Shown here piece by piece: positions 11,301-22,500 of a stretch of DNA of 64,000 nucleotides. The notes below the pieces were generated by a model. That model saw only the letters and a program-made list of their open reading frames with translations, was not told the DNA's origin and made no database searches. The stretch covers positions 14,432,030-14,496,029 of the forward strand of contig OZ038320.1 in NCBI GenBank assembly GCA_964035795.1. The letters run 5' to 3'. How positions within the stretch are numbered: position 1 is the stretch's first letter; each line of letters starts with the position of its first letter. Made by a program: the position numbers and the translations under genes. Source of the DNA: Pterobdella sp. o SKG-2022. Taxonomy: Eukaryota; Annelida; Clitellata; Hirudinida; Piscicolidae.

Positions 11301-14300
11301 CCACAAACCTAATCCCAAAGAACATCGAACTCATCACAACAAAAATACATCTCAAACACACCAATCTACACATTTCAAACGTCTACATCCCACCCAACAC
11401 CAACAACATAGACAACTCAATCACCAACCTCTTCATCCACCTCACAAGCCTTCCCAATTCCATAATCACGGGTGACTTTAACGCCCACTCACAAACATGG
11501 CACACCTTTCACGGACCACAGAGGCCAACTCATAACCTCACTCATCCTCAATTCAAACCACATCATTCTCAACCAAAACACTCCCACCCGACTACCATTC
11601 AACCCAAATCAACAACCCACCTCCCCCGACATCACCACAGCAGACACCACAATATCAGCCAACCTCACTTGGCAAACACTTGAAGCCTTGAACTCCGACC
11701 TTCTTCCCATCCTCATCACATTCAAAAACAAATACAAAATACCCACAACTAAGCCCCTCAGAGCTCTCACTAACTACGAGAAAGCCAACTGGCCCCAATT
11801 CACCAAACACATAGAACACACCCTCAAAAACACCCCTCTCCATGAAGACCCCCACACAGCTAACCATCTCATCACAAACGCCATACTCACATTAGACTGA
11901 ATAAATATCCCTTAAGGAATAATAAAACCAACCCACACCCCACTCCCCGAAAGCATCACTACACTCATATCGAAACGAAACCACACCAGAACCCTCAATA
12001 ACAAAGATCCCTCATTACCCACACTCAACCAACACATCACCCACCTCATCCAACAACACAAAAAACAAAATTGGGAAGAGCACCTGAAAGCCAACTGGGA
12101 CCACAAGAAAAAATCTCACATCCTATGGTTCACAGTAAAGGCCCTCAACCTCAAAAAACCTACCACTCCGACCAATACAACCATCACTCACAACAACAAA
12201 ACAGCCCACACAGACACACAGAAAGCCAACACACTAAATAAATATTTTAAATCAACCACAAAACACTTCTCCAACCCCCACTCACAGAATAACAAACAAA
12301 CTTACCAAATCACTCACATCTACCCCAATAACAATCACTGAAGCAGATACTATCCTCGCTATAAAACAATCTAAAACTAACAACTCCTCAGAACCAGACA
12401 ATATCAACATCAAACATCTCAAACACCTAGGACCGATAGCCATCAAACACCTAACCAACCTCTATAACAGCACAATCAACACAAACATCATACCCCAAAT
12501 ATGGAAAATCTCCAAAATCATCCCCATCGCCAAACCCAACAAAAACCCTTTTCTCCCCTCCTCATACAGACCAATAACCCTACTCTCTCCCATAGCAAAA
12601 ACTCTAGTAAAAATCATCCTCCCACACATCACCACTAATATAATCCTCCCAACACACCAACACGGCTTCAGAGCCGCACACTCCACCACCACAGCTCTAC
12701 ATCAAATCAATAACACCATACTCACTGGTTTCAATAAAAAAAACCCCCCCATAGAACAATCCTCACCACCCTCCACATGATCAAAGCATTCGACACGGTC
12801 AACATCCACCAACTCATCCACAAAATACACAACACACACATTCTTACAACAATAATCAAATTACTGGCCAACTATCTAAAAAGCCGCCGACAATACACCT
12901 CATACAACAATCACACATCAAAACACACAAACATCAAAGCAGGTGTCCCCCAAGGAGGCGTCCTATCACCCACTCTCTTCGACATATACCTCTCAGACAT
13001 ACCACTCCCCAAAATCAGCTCATTCAACCTCATCACCTACACAGACGACATCTTCATAACATCATCCCATCCCAACATCAACACAGCCACCCAGAACCTC
13101 CTCCCATATCTCAATGAAATACACACATGGGCTCACAATAACCTACAAATCAACCCTACCAAAACCACATCAACTCTCATGACCCCAGACTCATCAAAAT
13201 ATAACAAACCCCTGAACATCCACATCAACAACATTCCCATCCCCACCACCTCCAACCCTACCATCCTTGGCTTAACTTTTGACCCCAAACTAAAATACTC
13301 CACCCACACAGACAACACCATCACTAAAGCAAAAAAAAAAACACTTAATCTCCTAAAACTCATCCCCTACACCCACTCACCACACAAGAAGCCCACCCCA
13401 GATACAAAAAACAATCCACATTCAACAACATCATCAACTACACCCTGAGCATACCCTCCTCCACCCAGACCACCTCACACACACAAATAAAAAACAAAAT
13501 GAAAACAATACACACAAAAATAGTACACGACTACATATCATCCACTCACAACAAAATCCTCAGCAGGCAACCTCTATCCATTCATGAATCAGAAACCACC
13601 CTAGACCACCACACTCGCCCAAATCAAATCAAATAAATCACCTTTCATTCTCTCATACCTCAACAAAATCTCACCCTCATCTCATCCCTCACCTTCATGC
13701 CCACTCTGCCAAACACCCCTCACCTCTTCACCTGCCCCAAAATAAGTACCACATTGGGCCCTGAGAGTCTGTGGACCGACCCTGCGAGAGGGGCTGGGCT
13801 TCTCGACCATTGGACAGTCTTGATGGGGACATGAGGAGCACCCAACAAGACTAGGATGCTCGAGGTATTTAAAAAAAAAAGGTTGATAAAAAATTTTAAA
13901 ACACCTTTTGGTTTTGCCTGGTTCTAATGGTGTTATTGTTGAAATCCCCTGAAAACAAATTTGAAGCTTCAAAATAACTTAAAAACATATATTTAAAAAA
14001 AAAACTAGAATCTATAAGAAACAGAAATATTAAATACAAAATTAAAAATTGATTTCTATAATATAATTCACTAACATAATTAAGACACTGCCTCAGTCTA
14101 CATTTCTGTCTTAATTTATTTATGCCTCCAAACTTTTTCATATCCTTTTTATGAATAAGTTATCTGATAATTAAAATTATTGAAATACTGAAAAAATAGC
14201 ATAAGTTTAATAAAGCATGATAAAAATCTAATGTCATTATGTTTTTATCAAAAGGTTTGTGAAACTAAGTCAGCTCCTTTCTTTTGGATTGAGTCTCAAC

Positions 14301-15409
14301 TTCTTTCCAATCAATCCATCCTCACCTGTTCACTTTGCTTTGCTTACAGGTCAAGATTCACCCGAATATTCTTATCTTTTACTGATATAACCATGAGTTT
14401 ATTTTTGAATAAACTCATCTATAAACTTTTATTCCTATTACTTCTGCCTATGTGCTAATCCTATGATAACTCTTAGAGCTTATCAAAATAAAACTAATAA
14501 AATAAATAAATTCAACATGAGCACTTATACATATGATGCAAAACAAAGAAACCTTGCAAAAATCACAAATGGCACAGTCCTCAGTCCTTAAACAAGCCTT
14601 GCATGTCCCACACATGCGAGATGATTTTCGCTTATTTATATCTTTTTCCTGAACATTTTGTATAAAAATTTTTCAAATGCATATCAATCCCCATTTTTTA
14701 CTGTTCTAATGTATCTTATTAAAAATTATAATAAGTTTTTTTAAAATCAATTTCATACTCTGTTGTGTTTATGCTTGTGTTTTCTTCTATCTACATCAGA
14801 TCTTTTTCTATCAAAATCATCATCATCTTCCTCATCATCATCATCATCATCATCATCATTATCTTCATCTTTAACTTCCATCTTATCTAAGTTTGTTAAG
14901 GTTCTTGATGATTCTGTTCTCTTTTTCTGATAGATTATTTTTAAGCCTTCATTTTTTTCTGAAAGTTTGAAGATGAATATTTTAGTTTATAAATATCATC
15001 AAAAAAAAATATTTCACTACTTAACTGTACTGTACAAATGGTGAATTCAATATTGCTAGTATAATTAATTTCAAAGTTTTTTAATATCAAACATTACTCT
15101 AAATTGGTACTTAAAATTTTCAAACGTTTATCTTCATGCTAAAAGTTGTAAAAAACATGCCTATATACAAATGATAAAAATTTATAAAAGGCATTTACCA
15201 AGGCAAAACCGACAAAACCAATGTTCAATAGATTGAGCATCGTCTGAAGTAAGACCTATGCAATCACCGTGATACCATTCATTGCATTCTTCACAACCTC
15301 TAAAAAATTTGAAATTATTAAAAATGCTTTAGAGTAAATTTTTTTCTAACATCATAAATCGAGAAATATCAGAACTTCTACAAATACAGTATATTTCTTC
15401 ATCGGTCAT
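7658..15409 (-). CDS. CXXC1: CXXC-type zinc finger protein 1 (CFP1), SET1 complex CpG-binding subunit
   Basis: Fourteen exons join in phase to 615 codons plus stop, close to the vertebrate length: 15351-15409, 15199-15299, 14759-14958, 14553-14648, 14076-14144, 13905-13948, 10966-11002, 10342-10793, 10067-10157, 9341-9460, 9087-9191, 8778-8921, 8443-8595, 7658-7834. Domain order is canonical: PHD finger (CICRSSDISRFMIGCEEC ... CRFC) in exons 1-2, an Asp/Glu run in exon 3, the CXXC finger (CGTCKAC ... CAICDFC, KFGG, RQKCRLRQC) in exons 4-5, a Gln-rich stretch and CYGPGC ... YCSDDCGVKLA in exon 8, a coiled coil in exons 9-10, then the SET1-binding Cys-rich C-terminal region in exons 11-14. Known role: nuclear protein that binds unmethylated CpG (CXXC) and H3K4me3 (PHD) and brings SETD1 methyltransferase to promoters. 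The start is the first ATG of exon 1, 12 codons before the PHD Cys; the frame above it is closed by TAG, or that TAG is an acceptor of an upstream exon. Intron 6 holds a whole LINE. Confidence 0.95.
8233..8300. repeat. (AT)n microsatellite
   Basis: About 34 uninterrupted AT units in a CXXC1 intron between exons 13 and 14. Two long Tyr-Ile open frames on the minus strand are only its translation. Confidence 0.97.
11060..13880 (+). mobile_element. APE-type LINE (Jockey/I-like), 5'-truncated, inside a CXXC1 intron, antisense to the gene
   Basis: The plus strand carries endonuclease blocks (VYIPPN near 11385, ITGDFNAHS near 11466) and then a reverse transcriptase. RT blocks are SYRPITLLSP near 12565, HGFRAAHSTT near 12661, AFDTVN near 12787, AGVPQGGVLSPTLF near 12940 and YTDD near 13040. 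YTDD replaces the usual YADD. Past the RT is a broken zinc-knuckle-like CPLCQTP near 13697, and a GC-richer tail ends in an A run at 13870. Several stops and shifts break the ORF, so it is not active. The sense strand is extremely rich in A and C and very poor in G, unlike the surrounding DNA. The insertion fills nearly all of the intron between the 44-nt and 37-nt exons (13905 and 11002). Confidence 0.9.
14836..14872 (-). repeat. Coding (GAT)n run, poly-Asp in CXXC1
   Basis: A trinucleotide run inside exon 3 encodes eight or more consecutive Asp, followed by Glu and Asp residues. It lies between the PHD and CXXC fingers, a region expected to be disordered. Confidence 0.85.
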
Positions 15410-15819
15410 AATGGAAAGAAACTTTGGTGCCTTTTGAGTATATTCCCCTTTAAAAGAAATCTAAAACAAAACCATTTCGATTAGTCGGAGCGGATAAGCA
15501 CACAAAATTCTTAAGCTTAAAAGTGAATAATTAAAGATGTTCCAAGCTGCAAAAAACTGTTTTAAGTTGGACCAATCATAGGCTTATTTAGTTAAAAAAT
15601 GTTTTTTTTTTTTTGAAAATATTCATGTATCATAATGTTTAAATATTACGGATTGTACAAAAAGCTTTGTTAGTTGATGAATGTTAGTTTTTTTTTCATA
15701 AAACTTCTTTAATGTATCAGAAATTATATTAATGCAATGTTTGAACAAGCATATAAACAATATACAAATGATACATTGGTGAAGATGAAAATTGAGATAT
15801 AGAAAAAAAAAAAAAAAAA

Positions 15820-16565
15820 AACTGCACTAAAGAGAAAGAGGAAGAAGAACGGAAACAGGAAAGAATGCTGGTAGCATTGCCGCGGGCAATTGCAAGGGAA
15901 ATCTTCTGACGCAACCATACTGCCTCCAAAGGGTCCCCTGACGCCTCGATAACTTTTCTACCTAACTCCTCAACAAAGCTACTGGTTTAAGGTCCGCAGC
16001 AGCCCGTTGTCTCGAATGCAACGGGTTGAAAATGGAAGTCTTCCAACCAAGCCCTGATATATGCGGCTTTTTAATATTTGCACAGATTTTGCGCTGGATC
16101 CTGACTCGATGGAGCTGGCGATAATGTGGGACTTGGAAAAAGAGTTGACGACCCTAGAGTCTCAGACAAAACATTTTCCATGCTTCCACGGAAAAGTTGT
16201 AATGCCGTTTGAACGACGACCGTTGCCCTTGTCGAGCCTTGTTGCTTCGAGGATGAAGGCAAACCAATTTTACCCTGACACCTTTTGACTATGGAATAAA
16301 TTCCACATGTCCTGGGAGTCTGCCTTCGTTTAGACGACATGAAAAGCCTTGAAAACCTTACGGGTCTATCTTTACGCCGCACTTACAAGGGCACGTAGGG
16401 ACGCAAGAGATGTTAGCCCCTACTCGGAGTGCAACCGCAACCCGGAGTTTCTCAGCACGTAAAAGATTTCCCAAAGCGGGAATTGGCATAACTTTCAACC
16501 ACGCAATGAAGTGTGCTGACTTAGCAGCAAGAAGGCGACAGTGGTCCCACTGGTCTGCATCCACA
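15820..16565 (-). mobile_element. 3' end of a LINE with restriction-like endonuclease (REL), degenerate
   Basis: On the minus strand the first part reads RLLAAKSAHFIAWLKVMPIP and LRVAVALRVGANI, then a Cys-rich CPCKCG. Past frame changes come GRRSNGITTFPWKHGKCF (a worn form of the RPDG ... WD motif of REL nucleases) and AVWLRQKISLAIARGN. These blocks match the C-terminal nuclease region seen again at 25.9-26.7 kb in another, divergent element. GC content is clearly higher than the flanks. The 5' side is cut by the SINE at 16566. Its 3' end lies about 400 bases upstream of the CXXC1 start codon. Confidence 0.75.
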
Positions 16566-16738
16566 ATGTAATGCAGTATTTATAAAGCGCTTTTTCTTAT
16601 AGATCAAAGTGCTTTCTACAAATTAAATGTAGCGAAAACACACTGTGAAACAGGTGCTAATTATCGGCCCACGCGGGATCGAACCAGGTAACTTTAGATA
16701 ATTAGTCTAATGCTCAACCATTGAGCTATAGGGGCCGA
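16566..16738 (-). mobile_element. tRNA-Ile-derived SINE, copy 1
   Basis: The minus strand starts CGGCCCCTATAGCTCAATGG, which contains an A box, and has GGTTCGATCCC as a B box about 35 bases on. A cloverleaf can be drawn with a TTAGA/TCTAA anticodon stem and an AAT anticodon, and the GGCCCC acceptor also fits tRNA-Ile. The body carries CACAGTGTGTTTTCGCTACA and AAAGCGCTTTATAAATA, ending in a CATTACATT tail. Pairing in the T stem is poor, so it is a retroposon, not a tRNA gene. Two more copies occur in the window. Confidence 0.88.
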
Positions 16739-16796
16739 CAGCAAAATCAATATTTTCCAAAAATTTTTTTAATGACAAGTTTAAAGTAGTCAAATG

Positions 16797-19144
16797 AAAA
16801 CACTTTTGGGAGTTTATTTTATTCCACGAAGCTTTTCGTAAGATGAACTTACATTATCAAGGGAGGTACAAATATAAGGACGTTACTTACTTCTATAGAA
16901 AAATTGTCAACATTTAAATTTTAAACGCTTAATTCCTTAAAAATAAAAAGGGAAAAAAAATTGTTAGAAAAAATAATTAAAAATAAAATAACTTAATTAA
17001 TCATAATAATTTATAACAAAAATGATAATAATTCTAATGATAAGACAAAAAAAATGATCTAAGCAATAAATGAAACAAATAGACATTATTATTGAACCAA
17101 AGAAAAGAAAAACAACGGACTCACTATCAAACAACGTGTTTCATGATAAGGATGACACATATAAGAAAACAAAAGCCTCAGAGAAAATAAAAACATAAAA
17201 TTAATGTCAGGAGACAAAGATTCAAGTATTATAATTATGAATAAAACTGATTATGAAACCAAGATACAGATTATGATAGAAGAAGGAATAAGAGATGGAA
17301 AGTACACCCCGACTGATGACACTATTATGAAAGACCTCAACTCATTCCAATATTTCTTAAGAAAATATTTTAAAAATTCACCATTTTATAACAACATTTT
17401 TCCCTCATACAATCAACCAGCAAGATTTTTTGCCACAGCTAAAACACATAAATTCAACAACTTGTCAGAAATCACCATACACAACCTACCGCTTAGACCA
17501 ATTATAAACCAAATAGACACAGTATATTATAACTCAGCTAAAATTTTATCTAATTATCTCAAACCTATTTCTTATAATAAATATACCATTAATATCACTC
17601 AAGTTTTTCCAAAAATGCATAGTAAACTTCTTCCTCTTCAACTAGATGAAGAAGACGTAAGTTTTGATATCGAAAATTTATTTACAAATATACCAATAGA
17701 AGACACCATTAAATACATTAGCGACCAAATATACATAAAAAATAAGCTTCCTCAAATTTTTGAAAAAAAAGTTTTCGAAAAACTTCTGAACAAGGTTACT
17801 AGAGAAAACAGATTCTCAGTAAATGGAAAGTTATATAAGCAAGTTGATGGGGTGACAATAGGAGGCCCACTTTCTGTGGTGTTCGCCAACTGCTTTTTCA
17901 ATAAAATGGGAAATGAAGTAGTAAACCCGGCTAAACCAATATTTTATTGTAGATACGTAGATGACACATACATCAGAAAAAAGAAATTAGACAACACTCT
18001 CTAGAATTCTCCAATTTCCACCAAAACCTTAAATTTACCACAGAGCTAAACCCGAAGAAATTTCTTGACACAAGCATCCACTAACTTGATTATGGCACTT
18101 ATGATTTTAGGGTGGTTAATAAAATCAACAAAATGCCCTTCCACTGCTCTTCACAAGTGCCAATTCACTATAAAAGAGTTGTGAAAAACGAACTTATGAG
18201 AGCGAAAAGGATTAGCTCAAATTTTGAGGAAGAATTTAAGAGAATTTTGAAAACATACACGTCTGCGGGATACCCAAAATACATCTTTTATAATCAACTG
18301 GAGATTATAGAATCCAAATTTAATGATTTCATTCCGATTCCAGACTGGTTGTTTAATGAAATAGTCACACTACATATAAGAATGCCATATGGTAAAAAAG
18401 AATGAAATTTTAATTAGGAAATATATCAATAAAATTAGGGAATTTACAAACAATAACATAAAAATTACTTATTCTTGGATTACCTCAAAAATAAAATCAC
18501 TATTTCTATTTAAAGACAAGTTTACCCACCACCATAATATCATTTACAAAGGGACTTGCAATTGCAAGCAAATCTATATAGGTGAAACAGGGAGGAATGC
18601 CCCAACCAGGTGGAAAGAGCATGATAGGCTGAAAGGCAATTCAGAACCAGCAAAACATATTGCCTTAAACCCTGGACACAGTTTTACCTGGACTTTAATC
18701 GAAAGAGCACCTCATGAGAATAAGAAGAGGAAATTATTAGAAGCGTACCCCATTATGTTGAATAAACCTTCTATCAATGATCAAACTGACATTAAGACTA
18801 TTTTATTTAGAAATGGTATCACTTGAATTTTTCATTTTCTTTGGTTCAATAATAATGTTTATTTGTTTCATTTATTGCTTAGATCATTTTTTTTGTCTTA
18901 TCATTAGAATTATTATCATTTTTGTTATAAATTATTATGATTAATTAAGTTATTTTATTTTTAATTATTTTTTCTAACAATTTTTTTCCCTTTTTATTTT
19001 TAAGGAATTAAGCGTTTAAAATTTAAATGTTGACAATTTTTCTATGGAAGTAAGTAACGTCCTTATATTTGTACCTCCCTTGATAATGTAAGTTCATCTT
19101 ACGAAAAGCTTCGTGGAATAAAATAAACTCCCAAAAGTGTTTTT
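16797..19144 (+). mobile_element. Penelope-like element (EN+), with inverted ~310-bp terminal arms
   Basis: The arms at 16797-17107 and 18835-19144 are inverted copies of each other that differ at only a few positions by eye. Between them lies a Penelope RT (from 17204) followed by a GIY-YIG endonuclease (near 18540-18760, IYIGETGRN then RWKEHD). Direct or inverted partial terminal repeats and a C-terminal GIY-YIG are hallmarks of Penelope-like retroelements. The RT ORF lacks the usual N-terminal region because the left arm comes almost directly before it, so the copy is 5'-truncated. The near-identity of the arms points to a young insertion. It sits between CXXC1 and PRPF38A. Confidence 0.93.
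17204..18826 (+). pseudogene. Penelope RT plus GIY-YIG endonuclease, broken
   Basis: The first frame (17204-18004, 266 codons) holds RT blocks VSFDIENLFTNIP, QVDGVTIGGPLS and FYCRYVDDTY, with the catalytic VDD intact. A frame change is needed at about 18001 and a stop interrupts near 18083. The second frame (18112-18405) covers the RT thumb and linker, and the third (18389-18826) overlaps it and carries the GIY-YIG nuclease with a CNCKQ Cys pair before it. The protein acts in the nucleus by target-primed reverse transcription in intact relatives; this copy cannot be translated in one piece. Confidence 0.9.
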
Positions 19145-19549
19145 ATTTCAATATTTACGTTTGGCTCGATTTATTAAAAAGTTTAAAGTTTTCTAGGTTT
19201 AAAATAATTTTTCAAAAAATTTTTTAATATTAAAAATAACTTAAATTTGTTTTAAATGTTTTGAAAAAAATGGTACGACCAATCAGATTACTCAGTTACT
19301 TCAATCTAGCCGCTCGAGCCATCTTACAATAAATCATCGTTCAGAGCGTTTAATATTAACTCAAGTTTTTTTTTAAACAAAAGTTTTATATAATTATTTT
19401 TTAATAAATACTATTATTTAAATAAATGAGTTTTTCTAGTTATTTTGAAAATTTTTGTCAACCAATCAAATGTGTTTTTGTAAGGTTGTCGCTTAGGCTG
19501 CGCCATAAAAAACAGTATAATTAACACGAAGCTTTGTTACATTTGAAAG
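19145..19549. other. 5' flank of PRPF38A
   Basis: AT-rich promoter-side sequence of about 400 bases between the Penelope arm and the PRPF38A start codon. No clear TATA box or initiator could be chosen with confidence. Confidence 0.4.
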
Positions 19550-22500
19550 ATGGCAAATAGGACGGTAAAAGAAGCGACCACCATTAAAGGAACAAATCCT
19601 CAATATTTAATTGAAAAAATTATCCGTACCAGAATATATGAATCAAAATTTTGGAAAGAAGATTGTTTTGCCTTATCGGCTGAGCTGCTAGTGGATAAAG
19701 CATTAGAACTCAAATATATAGGAGGAATATTTTCTGCCAACGTGAAGCCAACTCCTTTTTTATGTCTGATATTAAAAATGCTTCAAATTCAACCAGAAAA
19801 AGATATTGTTGTTGAGTTAATCACCCAGCCCGATTTCAAGTACGTCAGAGCTTTAGGAGCTTTTTATATGAGATTAACTGGTTCTCCAGTTGATTGCTAT
19901 AAATATTTGGATCCTCTTTATATGGATTACCGCAAAATGAAGACTAGAGACCGCAATGGAAATTACTCCCTTACCACCATGGATCAATTTGTAGATCAAT
20001 TACTTAGAGAAGACAGAACATTTGATTGTATACTTCCCAGAATTCCTAAAAGGTTTCTTATTAGTCTCTTATACAAAATTTGAGATTATATATAATTTTT
20101 GAAATGAAAAATAGTACTATAATTTAATTTTATAATTATTTTCTATATAAAATATTTTAGTATTGTTTTTATATTGATTTTAAATTATTTGTAACACAAA
20201 AATAAGGTTTAATAGATTAATAATGTACAAACTTCATTATAGTGATCTTAAACTTGGCAGATTTATTAAAGGGAAAAATGTGTTGGCTATCATTTTATGT
20301 TATGATTTAAAATATTGAATTCAAGTGAATGAATTTATAATCTTATTTTTTTATTTGAAATTCAAAAGTTGATATCATATGCCATTTCTTGGTCCAGCAA
20401 ATTGTTGTTCTTTGATTTTAAAATCAAAATTGGCTACCTATTTTATGTAACATCTCAAGAAAGATGCAACCTGAACCAATTGATTCAAATAAGCTCAACT
20501 CAATATGAAAAAATGATTAATAACCATTACAGTATAGTGTATGATATTAAATAGTTTTTTGTCCAAATTAGTATCAGATGAGGTTGATAAATGCCATAGT
20601 TTATTAATCTTTCATTGCCTTGGGAATTTCTCCATAAGGAATATCACTGTTTTAACAACTGGCTTATAGCTATATTTTGGTCATTTTTTTTCCTGTATCC
20701 CTGGTGAGGTCTTCACAACACCAGGCTGCTAAAAAATTTTTTGCATTTTAACACTCTTCTTAATCTATATTTTTTTCTCACTATTTCAGATATGAAAGAC
20801 ATGTTTTCAAATAGATTTTTTTATGATGGAATGCTGCTTTAATTATTTTTGTAGTACAATACTCAGAGTTGATGAACAAGTCCTATCAAGCTTTTTTTAT
20901 CATGGTTCAGCACAATGATCAGTATGACTACATTCTTCTTTGTTGTATACAGTCATTTTTTCCTTCGTTGTGGGATTAGATCCTGTAAATGGCAGCTTTC
21001 CATCTTCTCCTGTCCTGCACCCAGCTTACATCAATACCATACTTCTTCAGGTCCTTCTCGACACATTCAGCCCAAGTCTTCTTCGGTCTAATTTTTCAAA
21101 CAGTGCCTGTCATTTCTTCTTCCATTGCTTGACATGGCATATTATTCTGCTGCATTTGCATGACGTGCCCGCACCATCACAATCTACTCATGGATATGAT
21201 GCTGGATAGTGGTTTGAGTTTTAGCTGCAATAATGCTTTCTTGTATCGTTTCTTGTTGACTATTCTGAACATTTGTTTGTCTTGTTGAATTGGTCACACT
21301 GATGTTTTCTGTCATCATCCAAGTTTCTACGGCATACAACATTACCGATCTCACACAGCTCTCATACACTACCTTCTTTGTGTCAATGAGTGCTGGGGAG
21401 CACAGCACTTTTTTGATGGAAAAAATTCTTCCCATGCTTGTTTCCTTCATGACACAACTGGAGCACTGAGGTCTCCGCCTAGGTCGTAGACATCTCCAAG
21501 GTATGTGAACGTGCTGATTTTTTCAATTCTTGTGGTGCTGTTGACTTGGTGGTTGTAGGCAAATAACACACACAAATTTTCGAGAATTTTCCATTGTTAT
21601 TTTTTTGAGCTTACTGCACTTGAAGTGTATTCAATCTTGATATTTGTTGCATCTAAGGGAGTTTCATCCAACACTCTTGCCACAAACAGAACACAGAGAG
21701 CGACCAGTTTTAACTATTGGTGAGCGTTTGTCAGAAAAATTACATTCAGCATATTTGGTTGTTTCTAGATTTACTTTTAATCCATGCATTTCAAGGATTT
21801 TCTGCCATTCTTCTAGTCTTGGTAGCTGCATTGGTCATGATAAGTAGATCATCTGCATGCAGAACCTCTTTCATGCAATTATCGTTTCCAAACTCTTGGC
21901 TTGCATGACTGATAAATAAGAGGGGGCTTAGAATTGAGCCTTGATGTACCTCTGGCGTTGTTTCAATCTGCTTACTGAGTTGGCCATTAACTTTGACAAA
22001 GCTTAGACTTCTGTCATAAGTGCATTGTATTGCTTGTACAAGTCATTCTGGCACATTCAGCTGCCTTAATGCCCACCGGACAGTTTTGTGTGGAACAGTG
22101 TCAAAAGCCTTTTCTAGGTCAACAAATAAACACACTATTGATTTTTTGACTCTTCTGTGTTTTTCCATCGTTTGTCTGCATAAAGCCTCGTTGTGTTGCA
22201 TCAATACTTTCTTCCACAAAGAGTTTGAGTTTCTGTTCTATTACACGTTCAAATATTTTGAAAATGTTCTAATATCTTCAGTCCTTTGTAGTTGTTTGGA
22301 TGTAGTATGTCTTCTTAGTGTTTATATATGCAAAAAATAAGGGATTTCGTCCAATCAGCAGGAATTTTTTGCTCGTAAACAATTTTATTTATTAGCTTGA
22401 TGAAAAGATCAGCAACAGTCTCTCCTCCAGCTGTGATTTTAGAAGGCCCACTGGATTTTTCATATTTCAGTTGCTTTATGGCTTTGACCATTTCTATTCT

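Noticed and set aside
16566..16738. A tRNA-Ile gene
   Set aside because: The T and acceptor stems pair poorly and a long SINE body with a simple-repeat tail follows; repeated copies exist.
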